Shown: positions 8,475 to 17,759, counted from the stretch's first letter. The stretch: DNA of 48,629 nt from an uncultured Limosilactobacillus sp. (GCF_934202705.1 NZ_CAKPYE010000013.1:1-48629), one strand, 5' to 3'. Numbers and translations are program-made. The notes: generated from the letters alone by a model not told the origin.

Positions 8475-9128
8475 TTAATATGCTCCATTTGGTCTAATCA
8501 TAATCTCTACAGTTTTGAACATTATCTTTAGATCAAGCCAAACTGAACGATGCTGAATATATTCAAGGTCTAGCTGAACCATTGTATCAAAATCAACATC
8601 ATTTCTGCCACCAACTTGCCACAACCCAGTAGCTCCCGGGGTAACCATTAGACGTTGCTTATCATATTCTGTATATTCAGCCACCTCACTTGGTAATGGA
8701 GGCCTAGGTCCTACGAGACTCATATCTCCTTTTATTACATTAAATAACTGCGGCAATTCATCTAAACTATATTTACGAATAAAATGTCCAATCTTAGTAA
8801 TGCGCGGATCATTTTTCATCTTAAACATCGCACCATCAACATCATTTTGATCACGTAATTTTACCAACAATTCATCAGCATTTGATACCATAGACCGAAA
8901 CTTTATCATTTTAAAAATTTTACCATCTTTTCCTACCCTATTTTGAGTATAGAAAACACGGCCCTGTGAATCATCAATCTTAATGCAGATAGCCAATATT
9001 AATAAAAGTGGACTAAGAACAACAACTGCAATACTAGATGCAATAATTCCAAATAGTCGCTTGATAATCCGGTATCCATACTGATGATTCAACTTATTTT
9101 CATCAATATAAATCTTTTCTTTTTCCAT
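8475..9128 (-). CDS. Priming undecaprenyl-phosphate sugar-1-phosphate transferase
   Basis: 217 residues, the short Gram-positive form of the polyisoprenyl-phosphate hexose-1-phosphate transferase family. After one membrane segment (about residues 25-48) come K-M-I-K-F-R-S-M, R-K-Y-S-L-D-E-L-P-Q, D-M-S-L-V-G-P-R-P and P-G-A-T-G-L-W-Q-V-G-G-R. The acidic pair of L-D-E-L-P is the catalytic region of the family. It transfers a hexose phosphate from a UDP sugar to undecaprenyl phosphate and starts repeat-unit assembly. As first gene of the operon it follows an extended -10 promoter. Confidence 0.95.
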   Translation of the reverse strand: MEKEKIYIDENKLNHQYGYRIIKRLFGIIASSIAVVVLSPLLLILAICIKIDDSQGRVFYTQNRVGKDGKIFKMIKFRSMVSNADELLVKLRDQNDVDGAMFKMKNDPRITKIGHFIRKYSLDELPQLFNVIKGDMSLVGPRPPLPSEVAEYTEYDKQRLMVTPGATGLWQVGGRNDVDFDTMVQLDLEYIQHRSVWLDLKIMFKTVEIMIRPNGAY

Positions 9129-9174
9129 AATTTATTATATCTCTTTAATGTAATTAACAATTAATATCTATCCT

Positions 9175-9180
9175 ATAATA
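9175..9180 (-). promoter_or_regulatory. Probable -10 of the exopolysaccharide operon
   Basis: On the minus strand TGGTATTAT forms an extended -10, with TTTTCA at a 16-base spacer as weak -35. It lies about 45 bases before the priming-transferase start. Confidence 0.4.
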
Positions 9181-9214
9181 CCAGCAAATCTACAATTGAA
9201 AAAGCCCTTTTGAT

Positions 9215-10006
9215 TTAATTTAAATGTTCTGTAATCCAATGGTCAATTTCATCAAGATCAAAGCCTTTCCGGTACAATGCTTGTTTGAGCTTCATTTGAC
9301 GTTCATATCCTTGGTATTTTTGATAGCGACGTATTAATTTTTGGGCTTGACGATCCAGCAATTCATTTTGCTGCTCTTCATCCGCCTCCGGTTCCACCGC
9401 TTCTTTAATTTGATTAAAAAAGTCTGGCCGATAGCCATTCGTCATCAGTCCCTGACGAACTTTCTCTTCTTGCCGTCGGATCGGCTGTCGCCGATAGCGT
9501 TTATATAATTTTTGGGCCAGCTTCGCTGCATTTCCAAGCTGCTTCTCATCCGTGAACTGCTCCAAAGCAGCATCGATCTCTAATTCTCCAACACCCTTTA
9601 ACCGCAGCTTCTGGCGAATTACATTGGGCCCCTTCAGTTCAGTCCGCATCACCGTCCGTACATAACTCATCGCATAGTTGTGGTCATCCACCAGTCGTTC
9701 TCCACGCAATTTTTGCAGAATCGGCTCAACATACTCATCCGGGGTTTCGATTTCCCTTAGTTTCTGAATGACTTCTTTTTCCGTTCGCAACTGATGGGAA
9801 AGATAATCCAACATCCGCCCGTACGCTTTGGCAATCTCATCATCAGTCGTGATCTGTGCGATTTGTGACTGTTCTAACTCCATTCCCTTCATCAAGCGAT
9901 ACTTAATTAAGACACTCTCCGCCACGGGAAACGCATATTGACCATCGAGGTAGACATTGTAACGTCCCTTCCGCTTTTGAGCTTCGATTTTCGTAATTTT
10001 TTGCAT
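9215..10006 (-). CDS. recX: Regulatory protein RecX
   Basis: 263 residues, the typical length of Lactobacillales RecX. The N-terminal I-E-A-Q-K-R-K-G-R-Y-N-V-Y-L-D-G-Q-Y-A-F is characteristic, and the rest consists of repeated three-helix units, for example L-S-H-Q-L-R-T-E-K-E-V, R-Q-E-E-K-V-R-Q-G-L-M-T-N-G-Y and L-K-Q-A-L-Y-R-K-G-F-D. RecX binds RecA filaments and restrains recombinase activity. GGAG is well placed before the ATG. The gene separates the exopolysaccharide operon from core genome; base composition visibly rises from here on. Confidence 0.95.
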   Translation of the reverse strand: MQKITKIEAQKRKGRYNVYLDGQYAFPVAESVLIKYRLMKGMELEQSQIAQITTDDEIAKAYGRMLDYLSHQLRTEKEVIQKLREIETPDEYVEPILQKLRGERLVDDHNYAMSYVRTVMRTELKGPNVIRQKLRLKGVGELEIDAALEQFTDEKQLGNAAKLAQKLYKRYRRQPIRRQEEKVRQGLMTNGYRPDFFNQIKEAVEPEADEEQQNELLDRQAQKLIRRYQKYQGYERQMKLKQALYRKGFDLDEIDHWITEHLN

Positions 10007-10104
10007 TTTTTAAATTTCTCCGTGTACTTTTTATCTGATCAACCGTTATTAAGAAGTGTAAGTCGTGATCACCCTTACTAAAATATCAATTAGGAGTTTT
10101 TATC

Positions 10105-10311
10105 ATGAAACATCAATTTAAGGCGAACAAGTTGCAAATTAAAGTTACCAGTGAACGGCATCCTGACGGGATGATGCGGACATTTAATAATATCTGCCCC
10201 AACCCATCTGATGAGCAAATTACTGGCTTCTTGGAAGGCATCACCCTGCTAACTGGTGAAACTATTCAAACCATTACGCTCACTAACGCTGAAACACTTG
10301 CTAACAACTAA
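10105..10311 (+). CDS. DUF1659-type small protein
   Basis: 68 residues, resembling the DUF1659 family that is commonly found next to DUF2922 genes in Bacilli. It has no signal peptide or membrane segment. TAGGAG precedes the ATG and a second AAGGAGG directly after the stop serves the next gene, so the pair is one operon. The function of this pair is not known. Confidence 0.75.
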   Translation: MKHQFKANKLQIKVTSERHPDGMMRTFNNICPNPSDEQITGFLEGITLLTGETIQTITLTNAETLANN

Positions 10312-10325
10312 GGAGGACAACAACT

Positions 10326-10553
10326 ATGAAAACATTAAGTTTATCTTTTAAGGGTAGTTTGAGTAAGGGTCATGTTTTAAAGTTAAACTACGCAAATGAT
10401 CAACTGGATGAACAAACTGTCCGTCAGGCCATGGACAAAATTGTGCAAAGTCAGCTTTTCCAAAAAGATGATGATCTACTCTACCTAAAGGTGGTCGGTG
10501 CTAAGTACACCACGACCACTGATGAAGTCATTTTCTCCACTGCACAGGCCTAA
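10326..10553 (+). CDS. DUF2922 small protein
   Basis: 75 residues with the pattern K-T-L-S-L-S-F-K-G, D-E-Q-T-V-R-Q-A-M-D-K-I-V and Y-L-K-V-V-G-A-K-Y, as in DUF2922. It is co-transcribed with the DUF1659 gene 14 bases upstream and followed at once by a terminator. Function unknown. Confidence 0.75.
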   Translation: MKTLSLSFKGSLSKGHVLKLNYANDQLDEQTVRQAMDKIVQSQLFQKDDDLLYLKVVGAKYTTTTDEVIFSTAQA

Positions 10554-10560
10554 ACCAAAA

Positions 10561-10588
10561 GTCGGGATCCAACGAATCCCGGCTTTTT
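10561..10588 (+). terminator. Rho-independent terminator of the DUF1659/DUF2922 pair
   Basis: GTCGGGAT-CCAACGA-ATCCCGGC followed by TTTTT. It abuts the end of the convergent yihY gene. Confidence 0.85.
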
Positions 10589-11486
10589 ATTTACGTAAAT
10601 TTTGCTGTTGACGCGGATTACGAATCCATTCCATCAGACGACGGCGTTCCTCAATCTCCCCTTCATGTTCCTCCTGTAAGGTCGCATTGATCGTCGCCCC
10701 GATCATTACCAACATTCCGGAAAAATCCAGCCAAATCATCATCGCGATAAAGGCCCCAATCGTTTTATAAGACGTGACCCGATGGTTCAGTAATTGGGCA
10801 TATAGGGAGAAGACCCGTGAAAGTCCCATCCATAATAGTGCCACAATCACTGCCCCTACCAAAACATAGCGAAGCCGAACTCGGGCATTAGGAACAAAAT
10901 AATATAGCAGGGTTAACGCAATAAATAAGCTGAAGAACGTTACTGGCCATTTTAACTGGGCAAACGTCCGAATATACGACGTATTAAAATGGAAGATTGG
11001 TTGTAGATTCTGTAACAGGTCTTCACCAATCCCATAGGTCAAAGCCATTAAAAAGAGGATCAAAATTACCACTAACATCCAAATAAAGGACACCGTCCGG
11101 TTAATAATTGGGTTTTGGTTCTCCGCTACCCCGTACGCGTGGTTAACGCTCCGTTGGAAGGCTGCGATTCCTTGACTGGTCGACCATAAGGCAATAATCG
11201 CCCCGGTCGTTAGGATTCCACCGCTCCCATGGCGCAAAAAATCATATACAATCGGTTTTATAAATGCGAACACGGACTCGGGGACCGCACTTTGCAGATA
11301 ACCCAACACCGTATTAGCATCCATCCCAATCATCGGCAGTAGGTTCCCTACTACCAAGATTGCTGGGAATATGGACAAGAGCGAATAGTACGCTAAAACA
11401 GCGGCCGAGGAGGATACCTGCGCCATCTGAAAGTGGTGGAAGAAGACCGCCAGAAATTGTTTAAATTTGCCTTGTTCCTGCTCCAT
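10587..11486 (-). CDS. YihY/BrkB-family membrane protein
   Basis: 299 residues with six membrane segments and the family motifs S-S-A-A-V-L-A-Y-Y-S-L-L-S-I-F-P near residues 22-37, L-W-S-T-S-Q-G-I-A-A-F-Q-R near 100 and N-H-R-V-T-S-Y-K-T-I-G-A-F-I-A near 235. The family was once thought to be RNase BN but is now treated as an inner-membrane protein of unknown transport role. The ATG is preceded by AAGGGA. The C-terminal tail is charged and cytoplasmic. Confidence 0.92.
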   Translation of the reverse strand: MEQEQGKFKQFLAVFFHHFQMAQVSSSAAVLAYYSLLSIFPAILVVGNLLPMIGMDANTVLGYLQSAVPESVFAFIKPIVYDFLRHGSGGILTTGAIIALWSTSQGIAAFQRSVNHAYGVAENQNPIINRTVSFIWMLVVILILFLMALTYGIGEDLLQNLQPIFHFNTSYIRTFAQLKWPVTFFSLFIALTLLYYFVPNARVRLRYVLVGAVIVALLWMGLSRVFSLYAQLLNHRVTSYKTIGAFIAMMIWLDFSGMLVMIGATINATLQEEHEGEIEERRRLMEWIRNPRQQQNLRK

Positions 11487-11684
11487 ATTTGTCCCTTCAT
11501 AAAGTTAAAGATGCGTTCATTTTATCATGAACGCATCTTTTTTTAAATTTGATCTTTTATCTATTCTTATAATTTATCATTGCATAAAAATAACCACTGC
11601 AATTAAGGATTATACAAGCAATCCGATTTAAGCTCTTAAAAGATGTTTCAAAGAAGACTTCTATACAACATTTTAAATTAATTC

Positions 11685-14612
11685 CTATTTCAAAAAGTTA
11701 TTTCCTAAATAATGGTGTCCTGCGGTCATGTCATATTGCACTAGCAAATAATCATGCCATAATTCTTTTTGCGCCTTAGTAAAGTGTTCCTTTGATACAA
11801 CTTTACCCTGCTCATTCGTAAATTGTGGTGCCGAATGATAACCATTTGTATCTGCATTATTCGTCTTAAGCGATACCGCCGGTAAATCTTGGTAAACTCT
11901 CGTCAACAAAGCGATATATGGTGTAACCTTTGAATTCGTCTGTTCGGCCAACATCGCAATGAAATCGTTTGGTGAAACAATCTTGGCATGGCTAATAAAT
12001 TGCTTAGCTCCGCGTTGGCGAGCTGCTAGATTAGAATAGATAAAGTAATCAGTCTCATGTAATTTTAATCCATCACGATTCATATCATTTTTATAAATTC
12101 CCGGCAAATGGTCACCATAGAAAATTACAGTAATTGGTCGTTGCTCACGATTAATTTGTTTAATAAATTGTTTTACCGCTTGGTCAGTGTAATGAACTCC
12201 CATGGCGTATTGAGCAACCGTATCACTATCAGTTTCAGAGCCATGAATCGTTGCTTGATATTTCTTTGCACCATCATAAAAGTGCTCGGTATAAGGAAAG
12301 TGATTTTGCATTGTGACAATACTGATAAACTGAGAGCTTTGATGCCGTTTTAATTGCTCTTCCACATTCTCGTATGAAGTCTCATCTGATAAATATGGGC
12401 TTCTGTCAATCTTCTTTTGATGGCGAATCTTATAACGACTCCCTAAGTACATAAAGCGGTCAAAACCAAATTTTCGATAAACTGTTGGTCGACTATAAAA
12501 AGAACCCACATATGGATGAATGGCTGTCGAGTCCTTAAACAACCGATTAATTGACCAAGCTTGCTTGGCAAATGGGACTAACTGCGTAAAAGGTGTTGCT
12601 AATGTTGGTGTGAAGTTGGCTAATGTTAACCCAGTTAGTGACATATATTCCATATTTGCTGTTCCACCACCATAACCAGAACTGACCATTAAACCACTAG
12701 TGGTTTGTTTTTTTAATGAAGTGATGTATGGCATTGGGTTATGTTTCAAGTGCACGCCAGGAACCCGATTAGGATTGGCGAAACTTTCGCTTAAATTTAA
12801 AATAATGGTTTGTTTTGATAAATTATTTTGGCGGCTTTGATTAATGTGTTGAGCTGTTAATCGATACTTTTTAGCGATATTCTGCATCGTTTTCTTGGAA
12901 TATCCCGCTGGTTTATCCATGACCTTCACATCAATATTACTCATAAATTGCACTAAAGGACCATTCACTCGCGCACCGCTTAATTGATTAAACGGATATG
13001 ATTCAAAGCCCATCCCTTGAACAAACGTCTGAATTGGTGAACCCTGATGATTCCAAAAAATGGCACTACTATACGCCAGAAGCGCTAGGATCACGTAAAC
13101 TATTCGTGCTTTTGCAGATAATTTTGCAAATTGCACATTTTTGTTCAGCCACCAAATAACAAAACCAATCAGAACGATCACTACTAATGCACCAAATAGT
13201 AACCAGGGATTTACCATTTTTAAAATACTGCCATAAGCCTGATACATCATCATTTCCGATGGCATAATCGGTTCATTTCTTGCGCCAATTTTGATTCGAT
13301 TAGCAATTACCCAAATTACATTAATCGTTGTGGTAATTCCGATTCCCCACCAAAAACTATTTGTTAAAGATTGGCAGAACTTAAACATCAGCCAAATTAA
13401 CAAGGTCGTTAAAATAATTACCGACTGTTTATTACAGAAAGTATAAATAAATGTATTGTAGGTGTAATTAACGTTGGGAGTTAATTTCAGACTATTATCC
13501 ATCGCCAATAAAGAAACTAAAGACAATAAATATAAAAAGCCAACGGCAAGATACTCATGACCAAATCGTTTCCAGTGATTAGCTAATAATTGTTTAACAT
13601 CACTAAAGTTGTTTAGATTATCAATCTGTAAACGACACTGTAAGTACACACTTGATTTAGCAACCAGCCTTAAAAATCGTAAACAACAATAACTTATTGG
13701 CAATAAAATTACCGAGCACATTAGAATCACAGTATAGCGAATCATACTCTGATTGAAATGTCCCATAATTGAGGAAATAAACAAGTTCATCAATGTTGGG
13801 TAGGTAGCTAAAGCAACCGCAACCGCAGCTAAATCTGCCATCTGTGATGTGAACCGATACCTCATTAAATAATAAAATCCTAATGCGATAATCACTGTCA
13901 GCACATTTGTTGGATTTGCAAAGCGCATCGCGGTCGAAAAATCGTTATGAATTGAAACAGAGATTTTGGGCATTACTGCCGCCAAAACTAAATCAAGAAG
14001 CAGTACCCCCCCTATAGCAATTTTTAATTTTCTTTGGGTAATTGGCAATTGAAACTCACTAAATAATGCTCCCATCGACACAAAAATTAACGTCAACCCC
14101 AAATTGTAAGCACCATTGAATCCCCATAAATTAGCATTGAAAAGGGTCGTAGAAAATAATCCACCTAATAAAATTAGTCCAATTTTGATCTGGCTCCGTT
14201 TTTTCAAGAGCTTAAAATATGGTACAAGATTCCTTGATAGAATGATTCCCATCACCACAGGAATAACATTCCTTGAGAGTGGAAAAAGACTATTAACTAA
14301 GTCAGGAAATTGAAATTCGTTTTTCCATAATAGTTGAATTATCAATTCTCCGATTCCCAGGATTATCACTAACAGCCAACTATTAAGTAAGATTTTAATG
14401 GACACCCTTTGTTGAATAAACGAGCGCCCTAATCTGAGCAACACAGTGATCATTCCAACATTCAAAATGACATGAATTACCTGAATCAACATCATCTTGC
14501 CATCGTTCATCGCATAGTTAACCAGTGGAAGCTGAGTATTCCATAACCATGAATTTAAAATCAGCAATATTAGTTCACAATAATAAATTGGTAAAAGTTT
14601 TCTTCTCTTCAT
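11685..14612 (-). CDS. Giant LTA-synthase-family membrane phosphoglycerol transferase (sulfatase fold)
   Basis: 975 residues, far longer than the usual 600-700 for LtaS. Residues 600-900 hold the extracellular sulfatase-like domain: N-L-S-E-S-F with the metal-binding Glu609, G-G-G-T-A-N-M-E-Y with the nucleophile Thr651, and Y-G-D-H-L-P-G with Asp834/His835. Residues 350-520 form the membrane block normally found in LtaS-type proteins (including K-I-G-A-R-N-E-P-I-M-P-S). Ahead of this sits an extra membrane module of about 320 residues resembling a degenerate acyltransferase-3 fold. It probably adds glycerol phosphate or a related group to a cell-wall glycolipid or glycan. TTGGAG precedes the ATG. 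The leader carries a promoter and a hairpin. Confidence 0.8.
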   Translation of the reverse strand: MKRRKLLPIYYCELILLILNSWLWNTQLPLVNYAMNDGKMMLIQVIHVILNVGMITVLLRLGRSFIQQRVSIKILLNSWLLVIILGIGELIIQLLWKNEFQFPDLVNSLFPLSRNVIPVVMGIILSRNLVPYFKLLKKRSQIKIGLILLGGLFSTTLFNANLWGFNGAYNLGLTLIFVSMGALFSEFQLPITQRKLKIAIGGVLLLDLVLAAVMPKISVSIHNDFSTAMRFANPTNVLTVIIALGFYYLMRYRFTSQMADLAAVAVALATYPTLMNLFISSIMGHFNQSMIRYTVILMCSVILLPISYCCLRFLRLVAKSSVYLQCRLQIDNLNNFSDVKQLLANHWKRFGHEYLAVGFLYLLSLVSLLAMDNSLKLTPNVNYTYNTFIYTFCNKQSVIILTTLLIWLMFKFCQSLTNSFWWGIGITTTINVIWVIANRIKIGARNEPIMPSEMMMYQAYGSILKMVNPWLLFGALVVIVLIGFVIWWLNKNVQFAKLSAKARIVYVILALLAYSSAIFWNHQGSPIQTFVQGMGFESYPFNQLSGARVNGPLVQFMSNIDVKVMDKPAGYSKKTMQNIAKKYRLTAQHINQSRQNNLSKQTIILNLSESFANPNRVPGVHLKHNPMPYITSLKKQTTSGLMVSSGYGGGTANMEYMSLTGLTLANFTPTLATPFTQLVPFAKQAWSINRLFKDSTAIHPYVGSFYSRPTVYRKFGFDRFMYLGSRYKIRHQKKIDRSPYLSDETSYENVEEQLKRHQSSQFISIVTMQNHFPYTEHFYDGAKKYQATIHGSETDSDTVAQYAMGVHYTDQAVKQFIKQINREQRPITVIFYGDHLPGIYKNDMNRDGLKLHETDYFIYSNLAARQRGAKQFISHAKIVSPNDFIAMLAEQTNSKVTPYIALLTRVYQDLPAVSLKTNNADTNGYHSAPQFTNEQGKVVSKEHFTKAQKELWHDYLLVQYDMTAGHHYLGNNFLK

Positions 14613-14632
14613 TGAAATTCTCCAAAATAAAA

Positions 14633-14681
14633 ACCTCCACGTTCGGTAATTACCTCAAGGTAACTCCTTTGGTGTGGAGGT
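14633..14681 (-). terminator. Hairpin with T-run: terminator of the LPXTG gene and leader structure of the LTA-synthase-like gene
   Basis: The outer stem ACCTCCAC/GTGGAGGT (8 bp) encloses an inner stem TTACC-TTGA-GGTAA and is followed on the minus strand by TTTTTATTTT, which runs straight into the GGAG ribosome site of the downstream gene. Confidence 0.75.
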
Positions 14682-14694
14682 ATGATCTAAAAAT

Positions 14695-14723
14695 AATATA
14701 CCATTCTCTTACTGCTGACGCAA
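14695..14723 (-). promoter_or_regulatory. Promoter of the LTA-synthase-like gene, upstream of the hairpin
   Basis: On the minus strand TTGCGT, a 17-base spacer, then TATATT preceded by TGG (extended -10). The predicted start near 14688 places the whole hairpin in the transcript leader. Confidence 0.6.
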
Positions 14724-14738
14724 CTAAGAATAAGCTCT

Positions 14739-17663
14739 TTATGCCCGCTTCTTACAACCAAGTCCAAGTAGGCTCATCAACGTTACTAAACCAAGTGCGA
14801 TCATTGCTTCACCGTGATCAGTTCCCGTTTGTGGTAATTGCTTAGTCTTGGTAGCTTGCTGACGGGCAGTCGTCGTATTAGCACTCGTTAATAACTGTTC
14901 ATGGTTGACCGGCGTCTGGGGTTGATCATGGCCACCAGGCAATGGTTGATGACCAGGTTGCCCAGGCTTTGGTTGCTCTGGTGTTGGCTTGTCTGGTGTT
15001 GCTGGATGGTTCTTAGTGTAAACCACTTTTGCCACAATATCAGCATTCGTTGGTGTGACTGCCTGGCTAGCAATTTCACTTTGGCTTGGCATATAACCCG
15101 CAATTGCCGGGCTAGTTACCACAGCAAAGGTGTAATTGCCACCATGCGACCATGTGCCATCCGTTGTCACGCCCGTTACTAAGTCCGTCGTGTTGGTCCG
15201 CGTGAACGTCACGGCCTGAGTATGGTCAGGGGCTGCTGTTTGACCATCAGCAAACACGTAGTGAATGCTCTGTTTAACGGTCTTGATTTCCGTTGACTTC
15301 TTCGTAGCATGAGTAAAGTGGACATAATAAGTTGGTACTTGTGTCTGACCATCTATAGTAACCATTAACAATTCAAACGGGTAGTTTTCACCATTTTCAC
15401 CAATCGTCACTTTGTTAGCAAAAACATAGTGGCGAGCTTTCAAATCATTAATTAACTGCTTAATGGTACTATCCAGTTTCTGATCATCACTGTCGGCATT
15501 CGCCTTTGGAATGGCTTGCTTAGTCACATCATCGTAACCGAGTACTCGAACCTTTTGGGGTGCCTTGGTTAATTGAAGCTTGGCGTTGGCCAACTCAACC
15601 GGTGATAGCTGAGCTTCATTAGCGATTGTGTAGCCATTGTATGCTGAATGATTCTTCAAAAAGGCAGCCGCTTGATCTTGGATCTGTTTCAAAACAATTG
15701 CATGCGCATCAGCCGAACCGTTTGATTGATAAAAGGTCGGCGCATCGTCCGTACCAACCGTTTGTTGCTGATCTTGATACGTTAATTGGTTAGGAATCTG
15801 CCGATCCTTTAAGCCAAGTAAAGTAGCGTTATTAGTAATCACAACCAGGTGACTGCTGTGCGGTTGATGAGCTGAATTAAAGTCTGCAACGTTAAATGTG
15901 GTTGGCACATTCTTTAAATTATTCGCAATAATTACTTGCGGAACTTGATTATTAGCGAACATCTTGGCCACCCCTTGGAGCGGCTCCGTAGTGTGTACAG
16001 CCTTCCCAAAGTCCCAATTTGAAATATTAATTGATGGTAACTGGGATTGCCCAAACATTGATGAAAAGTTCGTAACATTGGCCACGTTCCAATTACTCAA
16101 GTCTCCCAAATTAGTCAACTGGCTATTGTAGAACATGTTGGCCATCGTGGTGACGCTAGCGACATTCCACTTGCTGAGGTCCAGATTGGTCAGTGCACTA
16201 GCATCAAACATGGCATCCATTTTTGTCACTTTGGCAACATCCCAGTCAGCAAGCTTCCCAACATTCGTCATTTGAGAATTACTAAACATGGCGCCCATAT
16301 CGGTAACCTTACCAACTTGCCACTGATCTAAATTTCCAATATCAGGCAACTGCGTTTGGGCAAACATAAACGTCAAATTAGTGGCCTTGGCAACGTTCCA
16401 GTGCGTCAAAGCACCAATCTTGTTCAATGCTGACTGGAAGAACATGTATGAAAAATCTCGGACCTGACTAACGTTCCAACTCGTCAAATCTAAATCTTGT
16501 AAAGCTGATCCTTCAAACATTCGTGACATGTCTTGCACGTTACCAACCTGCCAACGGGCTAAATTACCAATGGCAGTAATTGCAGAATGTAAAAACATTC
16601 CTGACATATCGGCAACCTGATTAACTTGCCAATTATTTAATAAACCTACAGACTGTAATTTAGTGTTAGCAAACATATCAGCCATATTAGTAACTTTGTC
16701 CACTTGCCAGTTAGTGAGGTTACCAACCGATGACATTGCCGTATGATCAAACATTTGGCTCATGTTCGTTACCTGACTAACGTTCCAGTTCGTCAGATCA
16801 TCAACATTTTGCAAAGCATCATCACCATTAAACAGGTTCGACATATCAGTAACGTGACTCACATCCCAGTGATCTAACCCGGTAATCGTCTGTAACGCTT
16901 GATGCGGATACCCGCTAAACATGTCATGCATGTTCGTAATTTGACTTGTGTCTAAATTAGCTAAATCTAGTGTCGTTAGCTTATTCGGTGCTATCGTCCC
17001 ATTTTCATAAACGTATTGCTTGCTAAAGGCACCACTCCAGTCACTGCCACTTGCAATGACTTTACCATCACCCGTGGTTGAAACGGCTAAGGTAGTTGGA
17101 TTAGCCCCGAGCAACCGCGCAATGACGTCCTTAGTAATCTGTACGGTTTGACCATTAGTTAACTTCCCCGCCTGTTGGAAATCAACATTGTTAGGAATCA
17201 CAATCTGCGTGGTATCACCGGTGTACCCAGTTAAATTAATCCCATTATCCGTGGACTCATATTGCCACTTCGTTAGATCAACGCTTTGGTTGGCACGGTT
17301 AGTCGCTGCCGGTGTCGCTGACTGCGTCTGTGGTTGAACCGTTGTCAATTGATCACGCAATGGCTGTTGGTTCGTTGAATGAGTCAACTTTGGTGCTGAA
17401 GTGGTTGCCGGACACAGGGTCACTTGATTAGCATCCTGAGTCTGATCTTGAGGTGTTGCTGACTGCTTAGTCGTTAACGGCGTCGTTTCCTGATCACCTT
17501 CAGTTTGCGTATCAGCATGGGCAACTTGGTGACTACCAGCCATGAACACAGTTGTCCCCAGCAAAACTGACGCGACCCCAATACTCAGCCGTCGTAATGC
17601 ATACTTAGGTTCATTCTGACCACCATGTCGTTGAATCATTTCCCGATTATTTTTCGAAACCAC
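14739..17663 (-). CDS. BspA-type leucine-rich-repeat surface protein with MucBP-like domains and LPXTG anchor
   Basis: 974 residues starting at a GTG behind GAGGAGAG. A YSIRK-like signal peptide (Y-A-L-R-R-L-S-I-G-V-A-S-V, cleavage after A-H-A at about residue 50) is followed by a low-complexity Thr/Gln region. Residues 240-575 hold about 13 DUF285/BspA repeats of 22-26 residues, each around W-N-V-S-Q-V-T-N-M-S-Q-M-F. Residues 690-890 resemble MucBP/Mub-B2 mucin-binding modules. A Pro-rich wall-spanning stretch follows, then L-P-Q-T-G, a membrane segment and a basic tail (C-K-K-R-A), as for sortase A substrates. Likely role: adhesion to mucus or host matrix. A cysteine near residue 85 in the mature chain is unusual for this class. 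Confidence 0.93.
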   Translation of the reverse strand: MVSKNNREMIQRHGGQNEPKYALRRLSIGVASVLLGTTVFMAGSHQVAHADTQTEGDQETTPLTTKQSATPQDQTQDANQVTLCPATTSAPKLTHSTNQQPLRDQLTTVQPQTQSATPAATNRANQSVDLTKWQYESTDNGINLTGYTGDTTQIVIPNNVDFQQAGKLTNGQTVQITKDVIARLLGANPTTLAVSTTGDGKVIASGSDWSGAFSKQYVYENGTIAPNKLTTLDLANLDTSQITNMHDMFSGYPHQALQTITGLDHWDVSHVTDMSNLFNGDDALQNVDDLTNWNVSQVTNMSQMFDHTAMSSVGNLTNWQVDKVTNMADMFANTKLQSVGLLNNWQVNQVADMSGMFLHSAITAIGNLARWQVGNVQDMSRMFEGSALQDLDLTSWNVSQVRDFSYMFFQSALNKIGALTHWNVAKATNLTFMFAQTQLPDIGNLDQWQVGKVTDMGAMFSNSQMTNVGKLADWDVAKVTKMDAMFDASALTNLDLSKWNVASVTTMANMFYNSQLTNLGDLSNWNVANVTNFSSMFGQSQLPSINISNWDFGKAVHTTEPLQGVAKMFANNQVPQVIIANNLKNVPTTFNVADFNSAHQPHSSHLVVITNNATLLGLKDRQIPNQLTYQDQQQTVGTDDAPTFYQSNGSADAHAIVLKQIQDQAAAFLKNHSAYNGYTIANEAQLSPVELANAKLQLTKAPQKVRVLGYDDVTKQAIPKANADSDDQKLDSTIKQLINDLKARHYVFANKVTIGENGENYPFELLMVTIDGQTQVPTYYVHFTHATKKSTEIKTVKQSIHYVFADGQTAAPDHTQAVTFTRTNTTDLVTGVTTDGTWSHGGNYTFAVVTSPAIAGYMPSQSEIASQAVTPTNADIVAKVVYTKNHPATPDKPTPEQPKPGQPGHQPLPGGHDQPQTPVNHEQLLTSANTTTARQQATKTKQLPQTGTDHGEAMIALGLVTLMSLLGLGCKKRA

Positions 17664-17759
17664 GATTGCTCTCCTCGATTCATTATTACTACCAACTAAA
17701 TACTATCATTCATTTTAACGCTCGCTTAATCCAACGGATCAGCGGACTTTGAGTTACGA

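Noticed and set aside
14689..14738. A second small gene between the LPXTG gene and the LTA-synthase-like gene
   Set aside because: The start-stop mini-frame behind AAAGGAG is three codons long; it is mentioned as a leader feature, not a gene.
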